Assembly: GCA_964202965.1 (NCBI GenBank)
Contig: CAXNKG010000008.1
Location: forward strand, 18,742 to 82,741
Origin: CAXNKG01 sp964202965
GTDB lineage: Bacteria; Acidobacteriota; Vicinamibacteria; Vicinamibacterales; UBA2999
DNA: 64,000 bases
Direction of reading: 5' to 3'
Of this stretch, positions 52,901 through 58,834 are shown piece after piece. The notes under the pieces are model-generated. The model was not told where the DNA came from and did no database searches. It saw only the letters and a list, made by a program, of their open reading frames with translations. A program made the position numbers and the translations under genes. Numbering within the stretch: position 1 is the first letter of the stretch; each line of letters begins with the position of its first letter.

Positions 52901-53554
52901 CGGAACCACACCTTCGACACCGACCCGAACGAAGGGGACGAGTTCGTATTCGACATCACGGTCAATATCGCGCGGCTCAACGGCGCCGTCGCCTGGGACA
53001 CCCGCAACGACCCCACTGACACCACCCGAGGTGTGTTCGCGTCGTCGACGTCCGAGTACGCACCGGAAGCCGTCGGATCGGACATCAGGTTCATCCGTCA
53101 GCTCCAGCAGGCGTACTACTTCCGGCCGTGGCGCGGGATGGTGTTTGCGTCCGCCGCCAGAGCGGGGGTCGTCGTGCCGCTCGGGGGACAGGAGCTGATC
53201 GTGTCGGAGCGATTCTTCGCCGGCGGTTCGCGGTCGGTGCGTGGCGTGGCGGAGGAGGGGCTCGGTGGGCGCGACTTCTTCGGCGCCCCGACCGGTGGTC
53301 AGCTGATGGCCGTGCTCAACCAGGAAGTGCGGGTGCCGATTTACGGCTGGGTGCGGGGCGTCGGGTTTGTGGACGCCGGAAACGTGTTCACGAAGCCGCG
53401 CGACGGGAGTCTGCGCGATCTGGTGGGGTCGGTTGGCGTGGGTCTGCGGCTGGCGACGCCGTTTGCGCTGTTGCGGGTCGATTTCGCGAAAACGGCCTGG
53501 GGCGCGCCGGCGACCTCAGGCCGTTGGACGTTTGGGATTGGACAGGCGTTCTAG
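46958..53554 (+). CDS. TamB-TamA (AsmA-like/DUF490 plus Omp85) fusion protein
   Basis: This 2198-residue chain is one uninterrupted frame. Residues about 13-38 are a membrane anchor (FFIIVAALAAAGVVFALLLH). Residues about 40-1150 are AsmA/TamB-type beta-rich repeats. About 1160-1440 are the TamB C-terminal domain (EDIFVDNNYGRFQLGG, AELREGGQLFVGRNAYTV, EAELASLLLTGRQ). About 1460-1865 are POTRA domains (YLDEGYLTARIN, SEVAITGNRRVAEEVIRRAL). About 1865-2198 are a BamA/TamA-type barrel with the loop-6 motif GGSRSVRG and terminal FGIGQAF. TamA and TamB are normally separate proteins that move lipids or outer-membrane proteins across the envelope. Here one chain would span both membranes. ATG 46958 follows GAGGTCAGG. 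Confidence 0.9.
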   Translation: MTDQPPPRAPRGRAITFFIIVAALAAAGVVFALLLHAPFTRGAVLGYVLPRIERDYQLQLTASRLDYNLAALRVGLADVRFAAPHAPDAPFFIADYVLVDLPWGSLLGNIVLDDVSVTNGVVVVRRDVDGTTNLPAGSGEQGGEPAALRINRLGVNRLTVDLNDAQAIASLWLPAVAIELTPAEGFLRMETAGFVRTETQETAIQQFSGGARFDGRALHLSNVDLRTADASARINGAVTVIARDPSVDLTIAGSADVTRVSRWFVADGELPTGMVAFDAAVEGPFTAITTVASVTSERLALGGVVLTGLDGRARVTSTAADVERIGFGFAGGTVSAMGVLPLDEAGSGRLSASWTRVDAAAAIRAVAPGAELMPSGEFSGDISMDGTGLAFERWRGLVRLALEGGATRRGEIPAPGSSIVRLDEGRWHLEGRHLVGGVASAGVVLSGTTASSIVAGDIDLAPTSLISLADVLRGAGLAEVNRDVVTGGSIAGTLRVTGEMTDPVITSDIAVRELATADASISLIEATISGRPAGPALDFSAAASGAVLAGEPFADLRAAGRIVESMVLLDGVTAAQPSTAGVLNARGTYDLDSGRYDVRVEGSGWRVSPTPDRPGAADIALTFTGTGTVDDPAGAGTVAIRDAAWEMTGLGDMTASFELARRSAHITAEAPAFAVTADVQVALDAPYAATVDARAAGLDLARLLRGIDTPVPISGTTTVAIRAEGPLESWRTGTASIEVTSLAARAGDLDVSLAETARARYGSERVFIDRLEVEAEDLRVSASGDLATFGGSAGGAPASGLLVTMIGDVGQVVRAAAAAGLTELPVTGGTGPVALLARITGAVEDPVIAADLEVGPGTVTLRDLPPASNIRLRAHAEDGWVELREAQVTYEGADITATGKALVQPRSGELHARATNLTAAVLRPFVDPGTLDEVTGSVDATLDLVAPTLELSDLTGELRIDRLDVRVADLPVTQRVPTRIVARDGFARVEAWEWVGQGATLGVRGQVRLEDRQAAILANGVIDLRMLTPFVRDAGMTTAGRMEPRLSITGPIDSPRIDGDVLVSDGEVRLVDPRVVVSGLTVRTVLSRMSGRITELAGSINGGTLTGGGAVDFNDDGQLGLQLSSDIRGMALEFPAGLRSEIDAALGLSFVAPEPMSGLLSGTVTVVRGSYREPLAVVTGLLAASRARQLAAAAEPSPLLDALALDVRVTTDEDIFVDNNYGRFQLGGDFRLIGTASAPGMSGRAELREGGQLFVGRNAYTVNFGAIDFTSAAAIEPNLNVEVTTRAGGEDIDVSLTGPAESPTVTLASPSNPDLGEAELASLLLTGRQLEDLAPGDAAFVGTQVLGNFSAEVLGFASRAVGLDTLRLGGVDTPTTRRDPTAIATELDPTTRVTFGKSIGSDVDVTFSQSLRDSDAQTWIVDYLPARGLELRLVSGDEDLRSYGFRHDVAFGGAPRTAQTAAVRADVRVARIDLAGDVALPEMRVRGSLRLAPGDRFDFASWQEDRDRLDALYLDEGYLTARINARRMDETEGVVLIYEIEAGPLASVEITGIPATAVLRERLETAWATSVFDDFLIDEAAGIVRADLGADGHLQPAIDVTLREMPGSKVLAIAVDSGPRTTRIVIRVDGVDEALGKEIQANLRAQGLEDDVVSEGDRIEAEATAFLRRRGYLRATVTAGTPLFEADEATLPLTVDAGAIFVISEVSFPGSGGLDIDVRGVAGVNPGEPYAPTAIEEARQRLVAVYRREGFAAAAVAARPVVDEARPDVAVAFDVTEGPRQVLSEVAITGNRRVAEEVIRRALDMSEGDPLRADDVLQARTRVFNTGLFRRIDVASEPSTAAAAAAADATTTSMRLHVTVEEWPAVRLRYGLVVAEERPEDKLDGRELVPGVSADVTRRMLFGRPIGIGTAVTLQRRDQRGRVFVNTPTLFSLPIETSLIGERSREQFQAVSLVTYRDSVTWEQRSRIARNLTLSYAYTFERNHTFDTDPNEGDEFVFDITVNIARLNGAVAWDTRNDPTDTTRGVFASSTSEYAPEAVGSDIRFIRQLQQAYYFRPWRGMVFASAARAGVVVPLGGQELIVSERFFAGGSRSVRGVAEEGLGGRDFFGAPTGGQLMAVLNQEVRVPIYGWVRGVGFVDAGNVFTKPRDGSLRDLVGSVGVGLRLATPFALLRVDFAKTAWGAPATSGRWTFGIGQAF

Positions 53555-53689
53555 GGTTCCTGGGGTTCCTGGGGTTCCTGGGGTTCCTGGGGTTCCTGGG
53601 GTTCCTGGGGTTCCTGGGGTGCCTGGGGTGCCTAGGGTTCCTGGGGTGCCTAGAGTTCCTAGAGTTCCTAGAGTGCCTGGAGTTCCGGG
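53555..53689. repeat. Fifteen-unit 9-bp tandem repeat (GGTTCCTGG family)
   Basis: Exactly 15 units of 9 bp follow the TAG of the fusion gene. Units 1-7 are identical GGTTCCTGG. Units 8-15 vary at three positions (R at 1, K at 4, R at 8) in a graded way towards AGTTCCGGG. It fills the junction with a convergent gene. Length variation between strains would be expected. The family also occurs at 2067-2178. Confidence 0.92.
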
Positions 53690-53690
53690 T

Positions 53691-54299
53691 CTAGCGGCCT
53701 CGGACCGTTTTCATGATCTGCAGCACTTCTGGGCGTTCGGGCGCCTCGGGGGCCAGCTTCAGGAACTGTTCGAAGTGGTTCGCCATGCGGTCGGGCCGGC
53801 CGGCGCGGTAGTGCATCAGGCCGCCGTAGTAGTGCGCGTAGGCGAGCGCCGGATTCAGGTCCGATGCGCGATCGAACGCGTCGGCGGCCCCGCGCCAGTC
53901 TTCGCGCTTCGCGAGGACCAGGCCGAGCTGATAATGCGCTTCCGGCAGTCGGCCGGCGCGTGAGACCGCTTCCCGCGCCGCGTCGAGCGCCGCATCGGTG
54001 TTGTCGTCCAGCAGGAGCTGGGCGGACAGCCCGATAAAGTGCCACGGGTCGTCCTCGGGAAGCACCACGAGCTCACCGTAGTCCGCACGCGCCTGTTCGA
54101 CGGCCCCAAGCTTCTGATGGCTCTGGGCCGCCGTGTAGATCACGTCGGGGGCCTGGGCATCGCCGGCCGTTTCCACCACCTGCTGATACTGCCCGGCCTC
54201 ATACAGCCGCCGGACCTGCGCGGCGTCCTGGGCCGAGGCCAGCGAGGGGGCGAGAAGCATCGCAATCAGGAATGTCTTCATGGTTGCACTCATCTTCAT
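53691..54299 (-). CDS. Exported tetratricopeptide-repeat protein
   Basis: The product is 202 residues from ATG 54299 (ATG 54293 and 54281 are alternatives, none with a strong ribosome-binding site). A signal peptide (FLIAMLLAPSLASAQ) is followed by TPR-like helical pairs: VRRLYEAGQYQQVVETAGDA, HQKLGAVEQARADYGELVVL, EAHYQLGLVLAKREDWRGAA and YYGGLMHYRAGRPDRMANHF. Periplasmic TPR proteins serve as scaffolds. Convergence with the TamB-TamA gene suggests, but does not show, an envelope role. Confidence 0.8.
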   Translation of the reverse strand: MKMSATMKTFLIAMLLAPSLASAQDAAQVRRLYEAGQYQQVVETAGDAQAPDVIYTAAQSHQKLGAVEQARADYGELVVLPEDDPWHFIGLSAQLLLDDNTDAALDAAREAVSRAGRLPEAHYQLGLVLAKREDWRGAADAFDRASDLNPALAYAHYYGGLMHYRAGRPDRMANHFEQFLKLAPEAPERPEVLQIMKTVRGR

Positions 54300-54733
54300 G
54301 CTGCATTCATTGTACGGCACCAGTTGCGCTTCGCGTGCCAACGCGGGCGGCTCTGCAACCTGTTGCGAATACAAGGAAAGCGAGGCGGTCCTTCTGCGCC
54401 TGTCCGGTTTTTGCGTCGTCCTGCGCTGTGGCGGGCTGACGGTCCTGTCCTCGGGAGGGGAGCCCGTGAGCGTGGGCGGCCGGGAGGGGACGGGGGGACG
54501 GCGTTCAGGCTGACATGCAGCCACGGTCGCAGCGCGATGCCTGCTATGCAGATCCGCATATTCCGTCCCGGTGGGCGTCTGCGATTCAGCGCAAGGCACG
54601 CCTCATGAACGAGTTCCGAAGCGTTTGAGCGCCGCCGCAATGGGCGCTACACTGCGGCCGTCGCAGGCGTATTTGGATTATCCAGATCCGCCTACTATTC
54701 GTTAGCCGGAATAGCTTGGAGTCTTTCCAAGAT
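54300..54733. other. Gene-free stretch between TPR and higA genes
   Basis: I see no supported coding region here. Small ORFs in it lack ribosome-binding sites and recognisable sequence. A short hairpin CTTGGA/TCCAAG (54715-54720 and 54726-54731) lies just after the higA stop on the minus strand and may end that transcript. GTTAGCC at 54701-54707 resembles an attC R' box, but no partner box is visible. Confidence 0.4.
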
Positions 54734-55021
54734 TCAAGCGGCCGACAGCTTCGCGACCCGAAGTGTCTTGCGATGTCGTTCGGCATGCCAGAGGTCGTAC
54801 TGCACTTGCTGGTTCATCCAACTCTCGGCGGTCGTGCCGAAGGCGAGCGACAGTCGTACCGCCATTTCGGGACTAATCCCGGCGCGGCCGTTCAGGATGC
54901 TCGAGAGCGTCTTCCGACTCACCCCCAGTGCGGCTGCGGCCTGGGTGACCGTCAGCCCCAACGGCTTCAAGCACAATTCCAGGAGTACTTCGCCGGGGTG
55001 TGGCGGGTTGTGCATCTTCAT
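54734..55021 (-). CDS. higA: HigA-type antitoxin
   Basis: This 95-residue protein of the HigA/VapI group contains a Cro/C1-type helix-turn-helix. It has NPPHPGEVLLELCLKPLGLT, then QAAAALGVSRKTLSSILNGR, and ISPEMAVRLSLAFG, followed by SWMNQQVQYDLWHAE. It is encoded after the toxin gene (toxin-first order, normal for higBA) with a 10-bp gap. Autorepression through the inverted repeat at 55324-55340 is inferred. Confidence 0.92.
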   Translation of the reverse strand: MKMHNPPHPGEVLLELCLKPLGLTVTQAAAALGVSRKTLSSILNGRAGISPEMAVRLSLAFGTTAESWMNQQVQYDLWHAERHRKTLRVAKLSAA

Positions 55022-55031
55022 GATTTCGACC

Positions 55032-55313
55032 TCAGTGATAGTCCTCGTAGTCGACGCGTTCGGCCTCTTTAGCGGAAAAGCTGAACGTGACCCGCCAGTT
55101 GCCGCTCACTTTCACCGCCCACGTCCCTTTCCGCGTGCCCTGCAACTCGTGCAGGTCCAAGCCCGGCAGACCCAGGTCGCGTGGGTCAGCCGCTGCGTTC
55201 AAGTGGCCGAGAATCAGCCGAAGGCGGTCGCCGTGTTTCGACTGGATGCCCCGTCTATTCCCGGTGGCGAAGAAGCGTTCGAGCCCTTTGTGCCGAAAGC
55301 TCTTGATCGCCAC
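55032..55313 (-). CDS. higB: HigB-type toxin (RelE superfamily)
   Basis: This 93-residue protein matches HigB/plasmid maintenance killer toxins: IKSFRHKGLERFFATGNRRG, RLRLILGHLNAAADPRDLGL, PGLDLHELQGTRKGTWAVKV and NWRVTFSFSAKEAERVDYEDYH. Members cleave mRNA on the ribosome. It starts at GTG 55313, 7 bp after a putative -10 element, so the transcript may be leaderless. It ends 10 bp before the antitoxin start. Confidence 0.9.
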   Translation of the reverse strand: MAIKSFRHKGLERFFATGNRRGIQSKHGDRLRLILGHLNAAADPRDLGLPGLDLHELQGTRKGTWAVKVSGNWRVTFSFSAKEAERVDYEDYH

Positions 55314-55320
55314 GAAGACC

Positions 55321-55349
55321 AGTGTAACCTATGTGGTTACATGTGGCAA
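55321..55349 (-). promoter_or_regulatory. higBA promoter with GTAACC-N5-GGTTAC operator
   Basis: On the minus strand TTGCCA (55349-55344) and TACACT (55326-55321) are separated by exactly 17 bp. A perfect inverted repeat, GTAACC-N5-GGTTAC (55324-55340), covers the spacer and the edge of the -10, the usual place for a HigA operator. Confidence 0.7.
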
Positions 55350-55352
55350 TCC

Positions 55353-55435
55353 GGCTAACCTCCAAATGGAGCCGACGCGCGCGCTCGTCTGTGCCATCAT
55401 GTCGCCGTCGCGCGCGGCTCATTTGGACCGTTAGG
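55353..55435 (+). other. attC-like integron recombination site
   Basis: GGCTAAC (55353-55359, R'') and GTTAGGC (55430-55435 end, R') bound two nearly complementary arms. CTCCAAATGGAGCCGACGCG on the left pairs with CGCGCGGCTCATTTGGACC on the right. Two unpaired bases in the left arm (the G after CCAAATG and the A after AGCCG) match the extrahelical bases of attC sites. The CT/GG mismatch between R and L boxes matches the unpaired spacer. The 83-bp length is in range. The strand exchange point would be G55430/T55431. No integrase gene is in the window. Confidence 0.8.
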
Positions 55436-55602
55436 CTGCGCGGTCGAAAGAAGCTGTTTTAGCCGCAACGTTGAACGCCTTCCTTGTCATGTCGAGTTCC
55501 CCCGCGTGGTTCCGACATTGAAGCCGATCGATGCGCCAACGGCGGGAATCACTGGCGCTCGGGTAGGCGCGCCGCTCACCGTTGGAAGTAGGCTGTTACG
55601 AC

Positions 55603-56199
55603 ATGAGAACCCCCACGGTCTTCGTAGCCGCCCTCATCTGGGCAGTCCTGGTGGTGGCTGCGGTTCATTTTCTTGATTTCCCTGGGAGTGTCCCCAACTT
55701 TCAGCAGGCGAGCAGCGGCGGCGCGTTGTTGGACGCCGTGCCAGCATTCACGGCGGATAGCATTTACCAGCGACTCGACGCGTATGGCCACGAGGGACGA
55801 AAGAACTATTCCTTTAGAAATGTGACCGTCGACGTTCTGCTGCCATTGAGCGCCCTGCCCTTTCTGTTTTTGCTCATGCTCAGGGCCGTGACTGCTGTCC
55901 CGGTCGGTCGTTCGTGGCGAGCGACGCTGCTCTCAGTGCCGCTTGTCTACGTCATTTTCGATCTTGTAGAGAACTCGATCGTCCTCGTTCTATTGAGTAG
56001 TTACCCCGAACGCATAAACGCGTTGGCGATGACCTTGCCCTCTGTGACGATCATAAAGAGAATCGCCTCCCTGCTTGCCATTGGCGTCCCCTTGATGATG
56101 CTTGGATTTCGGATTTTTTCGCAGGTTCCAGAAACCAAAGCTCCACCACACTGGGAAGGCGGGCTGACCTACGGCCGCTGGTGCAGCGGCGAATCGTGA
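55603..56199 (+). CDS. Multi-pass membrane protein of unknown function
   Basis: This 198-residue protein starts at ATG 55603. About four membrane helices are visible: VFVAALIWAVLVVAAVHFL, VDVLLPLSALPFLFLLML, LLSVPLVYVIFDLVENSIVL and IASLLAIGVPLMMLGFRIF. The segment between helices 1 and 2 (about residues 30-75) should lie outside. No family is recognised. Sampled G+C is about 52-55%, well below flanking genes. Together with the attC site just upstream, this suggests horizontal acquisition, perhaps as a gene cassette. Confidence 0.75.
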   Translation: MRTPTVFVAALIWAVLVVAAVHFLDFPGSVPNFQQASSGGALLDAVPAFTADSIYQRLDAYGHEGRKNYSFRNVTVDVLLPLSALPFLFLLMLRAVTAVPVGRSWRATLLSVPLVYVIFDLVENSIVLVLLSSYPERINALAMTLPSVTIIKRIASLLAIGVPLMMLGFRIFSQVPETKAPPHWEGGLTYGRWCSGES

Positions 56200-56234
56200 G
56201 AAGGCTCGTGTACCGACCGGAATCTGAGGTGACA

Positions 56235-56912
56235 ATGAAGATCGCCGAGATTTGGCGATATCCGGTCAAGACAATGGCTGGAGAGAAGCTGGAACGCGTG
56301 GCCATTGGGTCCCTCGGTATCGAAGGTGATCGGGTCGTGCATGTCGAGAACGCCAAGGGTAGGGTCATCACCTCCCGTTCGCATCCGCGCTTTCTAGGGC
56401 ATAAGGGCTCGCTCAGCCCGCATGGCAAGATCTTGGTCGACGGTCGGCCCTGGGACAGTCCGGAGGTTGCCGCCGAGGTCATGGATATTGCCGGGCCAGG
56501 CGCACGGCTTGTTCGCTACGACGGCGCCGAGCGATTCGACGTGTTGCCGCTGCTGGTGGCCACCGATGGCGCGATCGCCGCCTTCGGCCATGACGGACGC
56601 CGCTTGCGACCAAACATCGTGGTTGGCGGAGTCGAGGGCCTGAGCGAGAGAGAGTGGCCGGGCGCGTGCCTGCGAATTGGCAAAGTCCTCATCGGTGTTC
56701 AGGATCTGCGTCTGCGCTGCATCATGACCTCATACGATCCCGACACCCAGGTTCAGGACAAGGAGATTACGCGAGGCATCTACCAGCGGTTCGACGGCAA
56801 GCTTGCGCTCAACTGCTTCATTATCGAAGGCGGCGAGATGACTCTTGGCGACGAGGTGCAACTGGTACCAGGGCGTTCCTGCGCTGGACCCGGTTTCCAG
56901 GTGACGCTGTGA
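56235..56912 (+). CDS. MOSC-domain protein
   Basis: The product is 225 residues. The start KIAEIWRYPVKTMAGEKLER and GIEGDRVVHVENAKGRVITS are the MOSC N-terminal beta-barrel signature. The C-terminal MOSC core has RLRPNIVVGGVEGLSEREWP, a Cys in RLRCIMTSYDPDTQ and GEMTLGDEVQLVPG. MOSC proteins bind molybdenum cofactor or carry sulfur for it. Some (YiiM/mARC type) reduce N-hydroxylated compounds. The specific role is unknown. It overlaps the next gene by 4 bp (GTGA). Confidence 0.83.
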   Translation: MKIAEIWRYPVKTMAGEKLERVAIGSLGIEGDRVVHVENAKGRVITSRSHPRFLGHKGSLSPHGKILVDGRPWDSPEVAAEVMDIAGPGARLVRYDGAERFDVLPLLVATDGAIAAFGHDGRRLRPNIVVGGVEGLSEREWPGACLRIGKVLIGVQDLRLRCIMTSYDPDTQVQDKEITRGIYQRFDGKLALNCFIIEGGEMTLGDEVQLVPGRSCAGPGFQVTL

Positions 56913-57373
56913 AGGGCCGTCTCACAGTGGGCAAGCTGCCTGGAACTGCGTTAGCCCTGTGGCTACTTGGCGTCCAGCTGTGTACGACGGCCGCTTGCGG
57001 CGGAACCGGGGCGGGGACAGGTTCGACGCCGACCACGCCAAGCGCAACGGGCAGCCCGGCCGGGCGGTTTGTGACGGTGGGGTTCTGGCAAGACCCGGCG
57101 TGCACTGGAGAACCCAGCAACACGACAGCCTTCCCCGTCGGCGACGGCGGCACGCAGTGCTTCGCATGGCCGGGACGGTCAGGCGAAAATTCCGCGAGCC
57201 GGTTCTCTTGCGGGGAGCAAAGCTTCAGTTACACACAGTGGACGACGCTGACCTGCAGCGGTGGACAAGTACCGGAGGGGACCCGCAAGACTGCTGGCAC
57301 ATCCACGTGCACACAAGGCGTGCCCCCGACCCAGTACGCCCGCATTCTGGACTTCAGCGGATGTGCGAGGTGA
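56909..57373 (+). CDS. Small Cys-rich putative lipoprotein
   Basis: This 154-residue product starts at GTG 56909, overlapping the MOSC stop. A hydrophobic N-terminus (ALALWLLGVQLCTTAACGG) ends in a lipobox-like TAAC, followed by a Gly/Thr/Ser/Pro-rich linker. The small C-terminal domain has six Cys (DPACTGE, TQCFAWP, RFSCGEQ, LTCSGGQ, TSTCTQG, FSGCAR), suggesting disulfides in the periplasm. No family is recognised. Confidence 0.62.
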   Translation: MKGRLTVGKLPGTALALWLLGVQLCTTAACGGTGAGTGSTPTTPSATGSPAGRFVTVGFWQDPACTGEPSNTTAFPVGDGGTQCFAWPGRSGENSASRFSCGEQSFSYTQWTTLTCSGGQVPEGTRKTAGTSTCTQGVPPTQYARILDFSGCAR

Positions 57374-57375
57374 CG

Positions 57376-58302
57376 TTACCCCACCATCTCCTCATCCCCG
57401 GGGAACCCGTGCTGCTTCCGGCCCGTGGGTCCTTCGTGTTTGGCCGTCGTCTTGTACAGCTCGTATCGCCCGTCCGTGGCGTGCTCGCGCATGCGCCTGC
57501 GGAGAGCCTCCATCCGCTTCTCTGACATCTGTGTGAAGCCCAGCGCCACTGTGAGGTTCTGGCGCAGGACCTTCATCGAGTCGATGCCGCTGACGGTTGT
57601 GGCCACCGGCAGGCTCATCGCGTAGCGGAGGGCGTCCTGCGGCGTGACGATCTTCTTCCTCAGTTGAATGGCGTCGCCGCCCAGGCTCTTCATGCCGACG
57701 GGAGCGATGCCGCGGCCGACGAGCGCCGGCAGGATCTCCCGCTCGAACGAGCGGAACGAGGCATCGAAGCAATTGAGCGGCAGCTGGCAGGCATCGAACC
57801 GGAAGTCGTGCTTCAGCATCGCCAGATGAATGTCCGGATGCTTGTGGCCCGTGAAGCCGACAAACCGCACCTTGCCCTGCTTCCGCGCCAGTTCCAGCGC
57901 CTCGACGACTCCGCCGGCCGCGAAGTGGCGCTCGGGATCGTTGTCGTACACGCATTCATGGATCTGCCAGAGGTCCAGCGTGTCCGTGCGCAGCCGCCGC
58001 AGGGACTGCTCCAGCTGTTTCATCGCTTCACGCTTGCCGCGGCCGTGGGTGCAGACCTTCGTCATGAGGAACACTCGCTCGCGGCGGCCGGCAAGGGCCT
58101 TCCCCATGCGGGTTTCCGCGCGTCCCTCCTGGTACTCCCACGCGTTGTCCATGAACGTGATGCCGGCGTCGATGGCGGCATGGACGACCCTGATGGCCTC
58201 CCGCTCGCTCGTCATCCTGCCGATGTGATACCCACCCAGGCCGAGCGCCGATACCATGACGCCGGTGGACCCGAGCGGCCGCAGAGGAATGTCCGAATTC
58301 AT
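57376..58302 (-). CDS. Aldo/keto reductase
   Basis: This 308-residue (beta/alpha)8 oxidoreductase begins with PLRPLGSTGVMVSALGLGGY. The catalytic set is visible: Asp and Tyr in TFMDNAWEYQEG, Lys in FLMTKV and His in LWQIHECVYD. Later segments KVRFVGFTGHKHPDIHLAML and VSGIDSMKVLRQNLTVA complete the barrel and NADP(H)-binding side. The substrate is unknown. The C-terminal tail (TAKHEGPTGRKQHGFPGDEE) is charged and may be flexible. It is divergent from the bacterioferritin gene (55 bp). Confidence 0.86.
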   Translation of the reverse strand: MNSDIPLRPLGSTGVMVSALGLGGYHIGRMTSEREAIRVVHAAIDAGITFMDNAWEYQEGRAETRMGKALAGRRERVFLMTKVCTHGRGKREAMKQLEQSLRRLRTDTLDLWQIHECVYDNDPERHFAAGGVVEALELARKQGKVRFVGFTGHKHPDIHLAMLKHDFRFDACQLPLNCFDASFRSFEREILPALVGRGIAPVGMKSLGGDAIQLRKKIVTPQDALRYAMSLPVATTVSGIDSMKVLRQNLTVALGFTQMSEKRMEALRRRMREHATDGRYELYKTTAKHEGPTGRKQHGFPGDEEMVG

Positions 58303-58305
58303 ATC

Positions 58306-58334
58306 TTGCTGATTATCGCGCGCGCACGTACCAT
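58306..58334 (+). promoter_or_regulatory. Putative sigma-70 promoter of bfr
   Basis: TTGCTG (58306-58311) and TACCAT (58329-58334) are separated by 17 bp. AAGGAGG (58347-58353) lies 4 bp from ATG 58358. No clear Fur-box-like dyad was seen by eye. Confidence 0.5.
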
Positions 58335-58357
58335 CGCTGTCCTACCAAGGAGGCGCG

Positions 58358-58834
58358 ATGCGCGGCAACGAGAAAGTCATAGCAGAGCTTAATGTGGCGC
58401 TCCGTGAGGAGCTCACGGCGATCAATCAGTACTTCATCCACGCGGAGATGTGCCACCACTGGGGGTACCACAAGCTTGGGTCGTACATCCGGAAGCAGTC
58501 GATCGACGAGATGAAGCACGCGGAGTCGCTCATCGAGCGGATCCTGTTCCTCGACGGGACACCGAAGATGGAGTACCTCGACCTGAACATCGGCCAGTCG
58601 GTGAAGGATCAGATCGCGGCGGACCTGAAGCTCGAGGTCAACGCGGTCAAGATGTACAACAAGGCGATTCAAGTCTCACGCGACGCGCTGGACGATGCGT
58701 CACGTGAGCTCTTTGCGAAGCTCCTCAAGGACGAGGAGGAACACGTCAGCTGGCTCGAAGCGCAGACCCACCTGATCAAGGAGCTTGGCTACGAGACGTA
58801 TCTGTCCAACCAGGCGGAAGGACAGAACGAGTAG
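58358..58834 (+). CDS. bfr: Bacterioferritin
   Basis: The product is 158 residues, normal length for Bfr. It aligns throughout with E. coli Bfr: KVIAELNVALREELTAINQY (Glu18-type ligand), SIDEMKHAESLIERILFLDG (Glu51, Met52 haem ligand and His54) and LKDEEEHVSWLEAQ (Glu and His ligands of the ferroxidase centre). Twenty-four subunits are expected to form a cage that oxidises and stores iron and binds haem at dimer interfaces. AAGGAGG fixes the start. Confidence 0.94.
   Translation: MRGNEKVIAELNVALREELTAINQYFIHAEMCHHWGYHKLGSYIRKQSIDEMKHAESLIERILFLDGTPKMEYLDLNIGQSVKDQIAADLKLEVNAVKMYNKAIQVSRDALDDASRELFAKLLKDEEEHVSWLEAQTHLIKELGYETYLSNQAEGQNE

Noticed and set aside
50510..52909. 799-codon open frame antisense to the TamB-TamA gene
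   Set aside because: It is a shadow of the sense codon bias. It has no recognisable domain or start signal, and the sense strand encodes clear POTRA and DUF490 sequence.
53555..53689. CRISPR-like array
   Set aside because: Units are contiguous 9-mers without spacers, and no cas genes are present. It is a VNTR-type tandem repeat.
53555..53963. Coding extension with repeated VPG or LGF peptides across the 9-bp array
   Set aside because: Frames through the array read as collagen-like repeats only because 9 is a multiple of 3. They lack ribosome-binding sites and overlap the convergent TPR gene.
54701..54707. GTTAGCC as a second attC R' box marking the other cassette edge
   Set aside because: No complementary R'' box or L arms are visible within 150 bp, and its last bases break the GTTRRRY pattern.
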